A stretch of DNA of 64,000 nt from Ottelia alismoides (lineage: Eukaryota; Streptophyta; Magnoliopsida; Alismatales; Hydrocharitaceae): contig JAZKJV010000601.1 of NCBI GenBank assembly GCA_037367405.1, positions 186,001-250,000 on the forward strand, read 5' to 3'. Position 1 is the stretch's first letter. Every line of letters begins with the position of its first letter. Below the pieces are notes generated by a model. The model was not told the origin of the DNA and did no database searches. It saw only the letters and a list, made by a program, of their open reading frames with translations. Of the stretch, positions 30,635 to 42,952 are shown piece after piece. Made by a program: the position numbers and the translations under genes.

Positions 30635-33600
30635 TCAAAAACTTATAGTGGGAAGATACATTCTCGATGTAAAAGCGCTGGCCCAAGAAGAGGACATCGT
30701 TCCGGGCCAGCTAAATCGCCCAAACGACAACCACGGGAGCCACCAGCTCCTTCTTGGGCAAGACCCCGCCCCACGCATAGAACCCCAGAAGATTGTAAAT
30801 GAAGGGTCACACATCCAACTCAAGCCCACAACATCCCAGATCGGAGATGAAACAATGCAAGAGAAGAAAAGACGGTACATAGACTCGGCTGCAACACCGC
30901 AAAGCGGGCAACAGTCCGACACCGACGAGAAAAGCTTAGCACAACGGTCCCTCGTCATTAACTGCTTCCTCCGAAAGAGCCACAAGAAGACACCAATCCT
31001 TTCTGGAGCCACACCGACCAAATAAAGTTGCAATCCGAGAGCACGGGTAGCGACCGAGAGATCACCCCATAAGTCTTTCGAACGGAAAAAGGACCATCCC
31101 TCCAAATCTAATGGTCATGGCCCGAGGATGGACGATCGACCAGACCCATCGAATCCAACAGGCGAAGAAACTCCTCCAGCCATTGATCTGAGAAAGGAGC
31201 CCGAAACGACGACATCCAATTACCACTCGCCCAATCCTCAGCCAGGGAAGCATTGGCGTTGGAAGCCAAAGCAACAAGTCTAGGGAGACTCTCAGCAAGG
31301 ACACCACCAACTATCCAGTCATCCTTCCAAAAGCGAAAAGAAGTTCCACACCAGCTTGAACTATTCTCCAAAACGAGGAAGAAACTTCACAATCCCCTGC
31401 CAAAAGGGGGACAGGTGCGTCGTCCTTCTCTAAAGCGCAGGCGCCGCCATAGACACACCATAGATGTTCGGAACCACCTTGTAACACATACTTTCATCCT
31501 TACCCCACAGCCTGCCTGCCCATTTCAGCAAAAGAGCTTCATTGCACGCCTCCAACTTCCTAACCCCAAGCCCGCCACACGATTTAGGCAGCATGACATT
31601 CTCCTCACTCACCAAGTGCATACCTTTCTCCTCCTGACCACCGCCGCTCCATAGAAATCTCCGCATAAGCTGTTCCCACCGAATTCTGATGCCCACCGGC
31701 TGGATGCGTGAGAAGAAGAACACCAGAATGCTGCACAAAACTGCCTTCACAAGAACCAGCTAACCGCCCCGTGACAAAAGCGATGCCTTCCAGCCGGACA
31801 GCTTTCTTTCCATCTTATCCACGTTCGGAAGCCAATCCGACAATCTAGCCCTAGCCGAAGATAGCAGTAAGCCAAGGTACATAGTGGCAGTTTGCCACAC
31901 TCCATGGCCAACGCATGGCTGCAAGTACTGGCCTCATCATCGGACATGCCAAAAGTGACAACAATAGATTTTCCCAGGTTCAATCCCAAACCCGATAGTT
32001 CACCAAAGATCTCAAGCATGAGGGCCAACTCCAGAGGTACCCCCTCAACAAAAAGGATGGTGTCATCAACGTATTGCAGCAGGGGGATAACCAAATCCCC
32101 GTATCTGTATCCTACAAACATGTCAGACCGTTGGGCGCAACCAATCATACAAGCAAGAACATCCACAACCAAAACGAAAAGCAGAGGCGCAAGAGGGCAA
32201 CCCTGCCTCACCTCCCTCTGAGGCTGAAAGAAGCCCCCCTTAGGGCGACCATTGATCAAGACAGAAAGGGACGCCACCGCTTCATCCAAGAAATCCAAAC
32301 ATCTCCAATCTAGCGTGTCGTACACCTTTAGAAACGCACACTTACTATTGCATTTCCAGTCAGAAATAATCTCCGAAATCAAAACCAACCATAAGCAATT
32401 TGCCTGCCCGGGATGAACACAGTTTGCAGAGGACAAATCACATGCTGAAGGACCTTGCTAAGGCGGGCAGCGAAGACCTTAGCAACAATGAGGTAAACAC
32501 CATTAGAGAGAGCAATGGGTCTGAAGTCCCCGATCGCTGCCGCCCCCTCCCTCTTCGGGAGAAGAAAAATAAGCACTTGTTGATCCGCTCGAACCTCGCA
32601 TTGCCCCTGCAAAATTCCTCAACAACCTCCAACAACTCTCCACAAAGAAGATCCTAAAACTCCCTGTAGAAAAAGATAGGGAAACCATCCAGGCCAGGCG
32701 CACCATTCACATTTAAGCTCCCCACCGCCGCCTTAAGCTTCTCCATAGAGATAGAAGTGATCAAGGCAGCTGCGTGCGCCTCCGGAAGATGGGGCGAATC
32801 AAGGCCAGACCACCTCTACGGCCGCCGTCCTCGTCGAGAAATCAGCGAAGTGTGCCCTGACAGCCCTACCCATCTCACGCTCACCAACCACACAGCTTCC
32901 ATCAACCGTCAAAGCGCTGATCGAGTTGACCTGACGCTTGCCCCTTGCAATCCTGTGGAAGAAAGCTGTATTGGCATCTCCCTCCTCGAGCCAACAAAAT
33001 CTCGATCGTTGTTTCCACTCCAAAACCCTCTTCTTATTGTCTTCCAGTATAGCCCTCTAGGCAGCCGATCTGCGCTCAATCTCGTCAGCCTCCAGCCTCC
33101 GAACGTCCTCCATCAAGTCCAAACATTTAATCTCCTTCTCTGCCGACAACCTATTAGCCCATCTCGAGTCCCTGGTCTCCTTGAATACACATAATCTCTG
33201 ACGCAACGACCGAAGCTTCTCAGTAAAACACACCGTCGCAGAACCAGCAACCACAGTAGATGACAAGTGGGCATAAACCATGTCTCTAAAGGAGTCCTCA
33301 AGCAACCAGGATCGTTCGAGACGGAAAAAAGCTTTCGACGAAGTAACACAACCTAAGTCCTAGATCACAGGGGTGTGATCCGACCGGGAATGGAACCTCG
33401 ACGAGGTGACACATAAAGGAAAGATATCGAGAATCTCCGTAGAGGCCAGAAATCGATCAATCCGAGAGCGTGATCCAGATCGTCTCCATGTATACTTCAC
33501 GTCCAAAGCATCGATAACCTCAAGCTTCAAGTCCCCAAGGAGGTCAGCCATGCCACCCGAGCCAGGGTCCTGACCACCACGCTGAAGAGGTCGGTCCGTA

Positions 33601-34009
33601 GAGTATAACGTAATGTTGAAATCTCCTCCAACCAGCCATGTAACCCCAGGGAACGCCAGCCTTGCCGCACACAATTCCAACCACAAATTCTCCCGCAAAG
33701 CGTTTGTATGAGGACCATGCACTCCAAAAGAATCGTAATGACATGAGCCCCCTTCAACTCCTCAATAAAACGAAAGGAAGACTCCTTCTATGCCACACAA
33801 AGTTCACCTGTAGAGCCAATAACATCAATCATCTTGAAATTAACCATCGAAGTCACGCCAAAAGAATGCCAGATGTCCAAACCACAAGAGTCAAGTTTCG
33901 TCTCCTGAAGCAAGACAACGTCGCAACCCCACTCCACAAATCTAGAACCCAAAGCTCCTCTCTTTAGCGGGTCACCCATACCCCTGACATTCCACTATAG
34001 GATCTTCAT
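30635..34009 (-). pseudogene. LINE ORF2: endonuclease, RT, zf-RVT
   Basis: Starts MKIL at 34009 with an in-frame TAG, then WNVRGMGDPLKRGAL and CDVVLLQETKLD (endonuclease start), GGDFNITLYSTDR and SRSRIDRFLAS with the closing SDHTPVI near 33370 (endonuclease end). RT motifs follow: QGCPLAPLLFVLVVD near 32210 and LLQYVDDTILF near 32070 (catalytic Asp pair). Near the C-terminus CPLCGVAAESMYRLFFSC (about 30830) is the zf-RVT domain. In active LINEs this enzyme nicks the target and copies its RNA there. At least six frame breaks divide it. Confidence 0.85.
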
Positions 34010-34157
34010 TTGGAAACTACTCGCGCACCCCCCGTGCTTATCGCACCAACGAGAGAGGCCAACCTAGACTTCTGTTCAGTTAAGCGCAACCCCTCAGCCT
34101 CCAAAGGTCTGTGCTTTCACCGTCACCTGTACCTTTTAGAAACGCCCCGTTCCCCCC

Positions 34158-35700
34158 CTAGAGAGGTGTTCGAGGCAGCCGTATCAATCCCGATATTTGG
34201 ATCGGGGCCAATCCTCCAACCTCTACAGAAACCTGCAGACCCGATCCCAGGTCACACGAACCAAAGACAGGAGGAAAACTAGAATCCAGGCCTTCATCGA
34301 TGAACGAGGGCGCAACCCTCTCGACAGTAACCATCTCCAACGCATCAAGACCACAATTAATAGAAGAAAGGGCTTTACAAAACATGCCAGAGAAGCCAGA
34401 CTCCCCCACTTACAGCCGGAAGGACAAAGGGAGAGGAATGCCTCTCATAGCTGCCATCAGAGGCGAGACGAGACTCGCAGCAAAGCCGTCCCATCTACAC
34501 ATTGCCCCCGCCCAAACAAAGGGCCTCGGGTCTGAGATCGGGCCGTCAGTGAGAAAATTATAGAGATTGAGATGGGCCCACGACCCATCTACCCAACCCG
34601 AGAAAGGAGCATCGTCCAACATAGCAGGCATCGCAACAACCCGCGTGGGCCCGGGTGAATCTGCCTGCACAGATCCCAAAGAAAACATTTCAAGCACAAC
34701 ATTAAACGGCGCAGCATCCAAAGATCCTTCCGAGGTGACGCGATCGTTGGGCTTCCCGGCAACAAAACTCTCCACAGGCTCTTCAACTTACTGCATCGGC
34801 GATGGCGACGGAGACATGGCAAACGCCGAAACCGAGAAAGACGACCTCCTCTCTTTAAGCGAGAGCATCGTACCCGCCTCTAATGCAATGACGGCCGGAG
34901 GACGACAATCGATGACAACCATGATGGACGAAGGATCCGATCCCGAGGTACATCGATCAGATAGAATTCTAACCAAACTCCCAACATCAAGAAGTGCCAA
35001 GCGCAGGTCATCCCAATTCTTGGAGAGCAAGGGAACCCCTCTCAGTTGCACCACCTTCCTGATGAAACATGGTTCGCCTCCATCAGCTTCAGCAGAACGA
35101 CACCAAACCACGTCCGAATGACCTCGGGGACTCAGCAGATGAGCCACCTACTCCTCCGACAAGCCCTGAGCATAACACCTCCTCACTCCCACCAAAACAA
35201 CGTCTCTAGCGATTTCCTTTCCAAACAACAACGGCATGCCTGCCCATATCGACCTGACAGACAACGCTTCTTTCCACCATTCCCCGATCAGCAGGACAGT
35301 ACGTGGAGTCGCCTCACCCAAGACCACCTTCGCGTAGGACGCACCTCTGAAACCGACCTTCTCCACGTCCCGGTTGCTTTCCTCCTTCCTACCCTCGTTG
35401 GCATCCAGAGACTCCCAATTCTTCGGTTCCCTCCTCCGCTTTTCCATCTTTAGAGAGCAGTCTGCACGAAGTTGACCAAGATGTTGGCATGCAAAACAAT
35501 GCGTCCTTCACAAGCAAGATGACGCTAGGTGTCCCACTTCACCATAACGGAAACAATTTCTACCCGGCTTGCAATGAGAGAACACGATCCATCTAGTGCC
35601 CTCCGGTTCGCCGAGCAAAGGTTCATCATGTTCTACACGCTGCCAGTACCACACAATAGACAAGATTATGCGTTGAATCTTTTCCCTTTGAGCCGGTCTC
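34158..35700 (-). pseudogene. LINE ORF1 (RNA-binding Gag-like)
   Basis: Broken frames at 35148-35447 (SYAKVVLGEATPR), 34788-35147 and 34410-34775, with a pair of degenerate CCHC knuckles near 35475-35560 (CFRYGEVGHLASSC and CFACQHLGQLRADC). The knuckle pair is characteristic of plant L1 ORF1, although here the knuckles lie upstream of the rest of the frame. Upstream at 35580-35850 the translation is Arg-rich. The product would bind LINE RNA. The frame is not intact. Confidence 0.6.
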
Positions 35701-35855
35701 TACGCCACCAACCGTATACGTGCCTTCGGACCCCAACATCGTTTCGACCCTGTTGTTCTCTACACTTCCATACTCGACGTTCTCTTCCATCCCGAGGAAG
35801 ACGCTCAACTTCACGACGATCACGCTCGTCGCGCACACGACGTTCATGTTCACGA

Positions 35856-37158
35856 TGTCAAATCTGGATAAAATCTTTCCATGCACTCCTTAAATCCACT
35901 CCTCACCACAACATCTGGATGACCACGAGACTCGGTGTAGAAGAAAAATGGGTTCAAGTAATAAGTTACTAGATGCAATGGAGTATCGAGTCTCCCTTTG
36001 GTCTTGAAGGTAACAACATCCACAAAGAATTTGTAAGATGACTTTACGCCATTGAATAATGCAATTATCTCTCTCTTGGCCTCTTTAAGCCCTCCGTAGA
36101 CAAAGCCCATGGATGGGCGTCGATCTGCATCAACCGCACACAATAAACGAACCAATGGAGGGATAACTCAGACAATATGTGCGGTGTGGTTGCACGATGT
36201 TGGGTTGTATACAATGGAACTCGCTGCTTCTCTATTCTTGGTCTTTTACCATTTGCCTCGTCCACTCTTCTGAGGAAAACATCAATCTCAGCTTGTCCTT
36301 CTCATTTAGGCTCTCGTGAGTGAGAAAAGTGGTTCCAAATCTTGTTTGGTCGGGCCTTGCAATGTCCCTCTTGCTGGTGAACTTGGGTTTATCAAGCTTA
36401 GAGTTGTGGTGTGAGAATAGATGAACACCGAACCTCTTTACCTTTGTGATTGCACTCCTTACCTTCGTCTCTCTGTTTATCTCCTCCAAATCTTCTGATA
36501 TTTAGTGAGCATCAATCTTCCCGCTGCTACATTGGCGGATGCATTATCCACCACACTCTAAACCACTTTATCCACTCCCACTTCATTAAGACAATCGTCC
36601 ACCAACTTGAAGATATATTCCACAGTGTGAGCCTCTTCTGTGGAATCTATGGACTTAAAAAATGAAGTCTCTAATGTGCAATTGACACAAAAATTGATGA
36701 TGTTCCTTCCTCGCATGTCCGTTCACGATGGCATTGCAAGTCATCATGCATCTTCTTTAATGCCTTCTTAAAAATGAGCCACTAAGCTCATACCCCGTGG
36801 GAGGCTTTTGTGCAGGTCCGTACTTCCCAATTTCCTCCACCATCTACGTGAAGGGTTTTGTTGTCAATGCATTTAATGTAATCGTCGATGTATATGACCA
36901 GTTGGATATATATGAGGTCACCCTATCATGACGATTCTTGGAGAATGCATCCTTTGTGGTCATCTTAGGTGATGTCCCTTCCACTGCGACGTTCTGCTCC
37001 AAGGAATCAGAGACTCGTGATCTCTTCATAGAACCGGAATCTCTAGTGATATCAACTTTGTCTCTCATCTCATGAACATCGACTTTCTGGGACTTCTTCC
37101 TGGCAACATCATCAAGGTATGTGACAACTTCTTCGTTTCCTCGTCCCCCTTGGGACAT
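35856..37158 (-). pseudogene. hAT transposase remnant (N-terminal to middle part)
   Basis: On the - strand: a basic N-terminal part (36844-37158; MTTKDAFSKNRHDRVTSY), then IGKYGPAQKPPTGYEL near 36830, a middle piece ARPDQTRFGTTFLTHESL with EKDKLRLMFSSEEW (36232-36489), and VRLLCAVDADRRPSMGFVY with TPLHLVTYYLNPFFFY (35850-36155), all typical of plant hAT transposases of the DUF659 type. The region 36500-36840 is shifted and full of stops. It stops just before the dimerisation domain, where the LINE 5' end begins. No terminal repeats were identified. Confidence 0.75.
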
Positions 37159-40100
37159 GCAGCCATGTTGCCTCTTTGGTGTGCTTAATGCTGCTTGAAC
37201 ATGTACACACTACCCTTGACAACCTTCGTCCACAGTTGAAAGAGCGCTCATCACTCTATGTTAATTATGTCGCGTTGTTGTAGTCAGGAAACCATGATCG
37301 ATCAAAAATTAACCACACGAATCAATGAATCAACGAAATAATGTGTTGTTTTATGTATTTTTAAACTGGACAAGCCCCATGGTCGACTCAAGGACGAACG
37401 GAACAATGTCGGATCAAATTTAGATGAATTAGCTCATGATTTTCCAAATGGATTTTTTTGGTATTTTTTATGCAAAAAAATGCAATTGCAAATAATGCAG
37501 ATGACTTAGGTTATTAGGCATTCAAGTAATTTGATTGTAAAATTAATCTAAATGAGGCAAATTGTATTTTTCCTGAAAACCTAATCCAACAATGAATGTA
37601 AAATGTATTTTTTAAAAAATTGATTTAAAATGCAACAAGTAAAAATGAAAACTTTTTAGGGGTTTTTATACAATTTTTCGTGCAAACAAAATGCAAAATT
37701 AATGACACTTTTACTAGAAGTGAAACATGATGAAATAAGACTACAATTTCTTTTTGAATTTTTCGAAAATATATGATTTTTTTTATGAATTTTAATGGAA
37801 ACGGGGTGACAGTGAGTTTTTAATTCAAGTTAATCAATGACATGAATTTATCCAGAAGCAAAATTATCTCAAAAATATATTTTAATAAGAAATCCAGGAT
37901 AGTTAAATTTTCGCAAAAATAATTTTCGTGGATTTAGTTAAAAATCAATTGCAGAAATCACTCAACAATTTATTTTAGGCAGAAAGCAACCATTTCTGAT
38001 GAAATTTGGACATCAATTTAAAAACGTTCAGGTGCATCATTGCATCATTTCTGATTTTTCATAATTTTGAAGCAATACTCGAAATAAAAACTTAACAAAA
38101 AATGTGCACAAGGGGCACTTTTGCTGTTACGGAAATATGTGGGGGTAAATATGCAATATTTGCAAAAAAATAATAAAATAAAAATGCTGGAATTGATCTT
38201 CGATCTTGCAAGTTAGGGCACGTCAAGGGAGGTGCGCAGCACACAATCGTGTGCAGGAGGGTGCGGTGAGGCGGCAAGAGGGCGGCGCGACATGAGGGCG
38301 ACATGACTGGAGGCTGGCGCGTAGTGGCGGACTGCTCCTGGCATGAATGAGATGCAATGGCTTGATGGTGGTTGCGGCCACAGGTGGCGGCTTGACCAGC
38401 GTGGGCATGGAGGAGGAAAGAGCAGTAGCTCGGGCGTGGTGGCAGTGGTCATGCGAGGATGCTGGAAGGGTGGAGGTAGGCCGCTGCAGTCACGAGTGTT
38501 AGGGTGATGGCTGGCGCAACTAGCGGCTAGTGCTAGGGCCACGGAAGGCTCGATGTTGCTGGAGCGCGGGTGCGCGACGAAGGAGGGCGTTGGCGGAGGC
38601 ACACACATGCTGGAACTGGCGAGGAGCACGATTGTAGCTGCACGTACACGAGTTGCAGCATGCAGGAGTGCATGTGCAGCTGTGCGTGCACGCGCAGGGG
38701 CGTGTAAGAGCGTAGGACAAAGGGGTAGTTGCTGCTGAGATAACACATCTGTTGGATTGAGGAAGTATGTGGAGGGAGTATGACTGCAAGCGGCAGAGTC
38801 AGGGACTGCGCGAGGCGGCGGCTAGTGCGTGTGGAGGGCTAGCTATCGACCGTGCGGATGGAAGCTGCGACCGGATGGCGGTGGAGTCAGAGAAGAGGGG
38901 CAGAGGTGGCTGCTGTGATGTAGCTGGATTTTCATGATAGGGTGGAGCTGCGGTGTGTGGCTCCCGTCGTGGCCTCACGAATGTGGAGGTACGCACAGGA
39001 GGAGTGCGGCAACGAGCTCCTAGTGGATATTGGTGGCGCACAGGAGGCGAGGGGTCGGCTACCTAGAGGGCCACTGCTGGAGGGTTGCATATGACTACAA
39101 GCACACAGTGCACGGAGAGACCTGCGACGACCTGGAGGGTCGAAGGTGCGCGTATGGGAGGCGAGGGGTTGACGACATGCTCCTGGTGGTCGTTGGACTG
39201 CAGGAGGTGGCAGGGCGAGGGGTTGACGACATGCTCCTGGTAGTCGTTGGACTGCAGGAGGTGGCAGGGCGGGGGGGGGGGGGGGCAGCCTGCTGTGTGG
39301 CGGATGGAGGTCGACCGCAGGTGGCGGCAACGACGCGGAGTCAGGGACTGTGCGAGGCGGCGTCTGCTCTGCGCGTGGGTGGTTGGGGGACGACAAGATG
39401 TACACAGGACGAAAGGCGCGAGCATGGCTTCTCCAGTTCTTTTTTTATTTTTTGTAAACAGAAAATAAAAATGAGGAATGCAAAGGTGGTGACAATGATA
39501 ATAATGGTGATTGGGATGATTGGTGGTGATCGTGATGTTATGATGAAGATGAACAACGAGAAGTAATACTTATCTGAGATTTCGTTGAGGGTGCGGAGCA
39601 GCTATGCTAGACTCCTTCGTCGCCTCATGAAGGTTGAAGCAACTTCCTGTAAGGGAAGGCTGCGACGAAGTTGGTTGAGACCACCTCGGATCTCGCCTTG
39701 GAGAGGTCGTTGCTCGAGGAGAATGCTAGGCCGCTGTCATCGACGGAAACACTCCAAGCTTGCTGTCTTTTTCGTTAGAACACGGAATGACGAATCAAGA
39801 TGAATGAATGAGGAGAGGGGAATAAAAATGAGAGGGAAGTTAGAAAAGTGGCGGAGAAAGTGGCTTGGGTGGGGAGTTTGAGTAGAGAACAAGTAAAGAG
39901 AAGAGAAAAATAAAATAAAAAATAAAGTAAAATAAGTAGGCTACTAAACATAATGAACAAAAAAGAAATAAAAGTAAAAAAAATATAAAAAATGTAAATA
40001 AATAAATATAAATAATTAAATAATTAAAATAAAAATAATAAATGAATAAAATAAAATAAATTACAAAATAACAAAGAAACAGGGTGACATGTGGAGACTA

Positions 40101-41829
40101 CAGGAACTACCACGTGTCGCACCTAGAAAAATCAAAAAATAAATGTAAAAAAATAAAAAAGAAATAACAAAAAGGTTCAAATCAAAAAGTGGTCAACACG
40201 AAAGTTGCTCGTCTCGACTAGATCTAAAACATTATTTTAGGATCAAAAATAAGAAGAAGTCATCTGTACAAAAAGTATTTTTGGGTGTTACCTTATAGGT
40301 ATAAAATACCGCATTTTTAGCTTTTGTAGATTTTTGTCATTTTAAATAAGAGAAAAATCAAAATAAAATTAGAGAAAATATGAAAGGAATATTGACAACT
40401 TAATCTATTTTTTATTTTTAATAATTAAGAAAATAAAAAGATAAAAATAAAGGATATTTTGGTCAATATATACAATATACAATAGGGTCCAAAACTCAAC
40501 TTCCACATATGAACTTTGATTTTTATTAAATTGATTTTGTTTCGAAGGTCTTTGAATTCTTATTACTTTAAAAGTTAGTTGACTTAAATCGGACACTGTA
40601 TAAGAGAGATATGTACATTTTAATGTCCTTAGTTTCAAACTATGTTTTGGATTTTATTGATAAATTTTACATGTTAGTAGTTTTTTTGATAACTTTCCTT
40701 TATTAGCGTTGATAATATACACTATAGAGTTGATTTTATTGGATTTAGAGTTAGTATAAAATACATACAAATAGGTGAATTTAGCTAATATACAAGCGAA
40801 TTTGGCTCCTTATTTAATTAAATATGCATGCTAAAATGCGAACATTAATTCTAAATGCATGAATGCGAATAATGGATAATAAATGGAAATATGCATGCAA
40901 TTGCTCGGGAACGAAACTCTATTTTCGACTTTTAGAGTGATGAATCACATATTCATGGCAGTATGCAAGTGATCATACTTGTATATGCATGGTTCACAAG
41001 GTAATCGTATTGTCATGCCTGATCAGTTGTTCCTGGCGGTACGTAAAAGGACGAGTCGCTACCGGAAGCGACGTTTGTTGGATGTGTAGCAATCTACATA
41101 ATCACAAAATTGGTGAGTCATGATATAACAAAAAATCAATGGCATGATATACAACAAACCCTAACCATTATCAATGGCATGATATATGAGCAAACCCTAA
41201 GCCATGATATACAAGAACCCTAACCATCATCAAGGTATCTTCTCAATGGCAAACCATATATGAAAAATCTAAATATCCTAATCATTTAGAAACCCAAATA
41301 CCAATATACAATGTCCTAATCATATAATACAGTTCTAAAAAGAAAAAAACCTAATCTGGACAACGAGAGGCGAGAAGGGTGATGATGATGCCGAGGCGGA
41401 GCTTCCTTCGGGCGACATGGCGTGGGGGCGAAGGAGGAGCGACGAGGCAGTTTGGCGGAGGAGCGGCGAGACAACGACAGAGGAGCGACGAGCAGCTAGG
41501 CGATGCAATTAGGTTTTAGTTGATAATGGTTGCGGGGTCGGGAGCACAAGGGAGAAATCGAGAGATGAGAGCTTACTGCTCAACAGTAAGTTCCCAATTG
41601 AAAGCATTCTAGTATTTGGATTTTCGGGGACCAGAATACTGATGCAAAACGCGATTGCTTAAATAACGGACTAAATTGATTACTCGGACTACTAATCGGG
41701 TATGCACGATTATATGCCGATTGACTAGTTAACTCTGCTACCCTGCCGAGTCTATTAATTGGACCGACTACCCTATCACTGGTGAAATGGTATGCTTTGT
41801 GAGTGACTCTGTTATACATAAAATTGGCG
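37159..41829. other. unassigned AT-rich and GC-rich DNA
   Basis: The 37300-38200 and 39900-41000 parts are AT-rich with no frames. The 38210-39440 part is strongly GC-rich (GGCG, GCAGGAGG words) with many overlapping frames on both strands, none recognisable; its mirror-image frames argue for composition, not coding. A 54-bp tandem pair and a G15 run sit at 39164-39285. A second small GC block lies at 41380-41510. The pattern could be a non-autonomous LTR element with AT-rich LTRs and a GC-rich interior, but I found no paired LTRs. Confidence 0.35.
39162..39285 (+). repeat. 54-bp tandem duplication and G15 run
   Basis: The unit CGAGGGGTTGACGACATGCT... (54 bp, a multiple of three) occurs twice in a row, differing by one base, and ends in GGCAGGGC followed by 15 G at 39271-39285. 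The + frame through it repeats an 18-residue block, GVDDMLLVVVGLQEVAGR. I regard the frame as accidental. Confidence 0.75.
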
Positions 41830-42945
41830 TAATATGTATGAGAAGATAAGCGATTGATAATAAAAAAATTTCCATTGTGATTTTCTTTCAAGCGTTATAT
41901 GACAGTATCTCTACATAAAGAGCTCAAGGATGCTTGACGGATATGGAAAATTATTCCTAATTTTAACATGGCATCAGAATAACAATCTTAGGTCAAATCT
42001 TATTACATCTCCTTGAACTCTAGTCAACCACACTCCTCGCTCCCTTTCACCATAGTTGCCACCTGCAACAATAATGCCACTAGTAGATCCCCTCAATTTT
42101 CTTACCCCTTCAATTATTTGCTCTCGTTTGTTTTGACATGTTAGAATGTCCATTTTATCTTCTGTAGTCTGATAGGAATTTCCTTGGTTTTTCTATTCAA
42201 GATGGAGGGATGCTAAGCCTTTCTTCAAATGCTTGACTATGCCTCCAGATTTGGAAATTTAGATATGATTATTTCGTGAACAATCTACCTGTATCTCACA
42301 TGGAAGATCTACTTGATCGGAAAGACAACATGATCCTTCGTCATGGAGAGATCAAGCACTTCGACCCTATTGTGGAGGTGAAAGGATCCAACTTCAATGT
42401 TCTCATGACAAGGAACATATCTTGTTGGAGTGACAACACCCTCACCAATGTCTGGCTTACTTGTATGTTATCTTCAAATATCTCGTATGATGTTTTGCAT
42501 AAGTTGATTGCGAAGGATATGCCGAACTCTTTTGGTTTCCACATACTTACGTATCACGAAACGAGACGACGATCTTATAGTTGCAACTTGTTTGTCAGAG
42601 TTGTCTTCTCCTTATCAATCACACCTCCTTGTATGTCATGTTTGATAAATTTCATAGTTACACCCTAGTGCATGACAATGCGGATAGGAAGGCATACATG
42701 GGTATGATGATGGTGGGAGTGTTTCTGTTAAGCCTCTATCCCATCAACTATTCTATGAGAAATCGAGTAATGTGAATATCCTGCATATTAAGAAATTCTT
42801 TAGTTGTCTTAGCAGGATTTTGGTTCCTACAATAACTACCATGGAGGTTCCTTTGACGCTTGCTACCTTTTCCTCTCGTGGAAGGCATGGTTGTTGGCTA
42901 TGAAAAGAGCATCCTGGTTGTCGCATTGTATAGGTATGAGAAGCA
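41830..42945 (+). pseudogene. copia-4: degenerate LTR end, primer site and Gag
   Basis: A degraded LTR 3' end (TCTCTACATAAAGAGCTC ... TTTTAACA, ending 41968) is followed by TGGCATCAGAAT (41969-41980), a mutated primer site. Downstream the + strand gives Gag pieces: VWLTCMLSSNISYDVLHK (42440-42500), SLYVMFDKFHSY and AYMGMMMVGVFLLSLYP (42630-42740), then CRYEKQGHK (42928-42955), the remains of the zinc knuckle. The copy stops at 42952, where inverted-repeat element D starts. Confidence 0.7.
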
Positions 42946-42952
42946 AGGCCAT

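Larger units (their letters stand above)
30531..35850 (-). mobile_element. L1-type LINE, near full length, decayed
   Basis: On the - strand the order is ORF1 (about 35700-34150), endonuclease and RT ORF2 (34009-30635), then a short 3' UTR ending in a T8 run on the + strand (30531-30538), the poly(A) tail. This is the plant L1 layout. The 5' end is uncertain because it meets hAT coding sequence near 35855. Target duplications were not identified. ORF2 carries stops and shifts, so it is immobile, but most domains are recognisable. It lies antisense to the DENN gene. Confidence 0.85.

Noticed and set aside
38213..39566. Several overlapping frames of 100-178 codons on both strands
   Set aside because: They are mirror images created by GC-rich, repetitive DNA; no motif is recognisable and no frame stands out.
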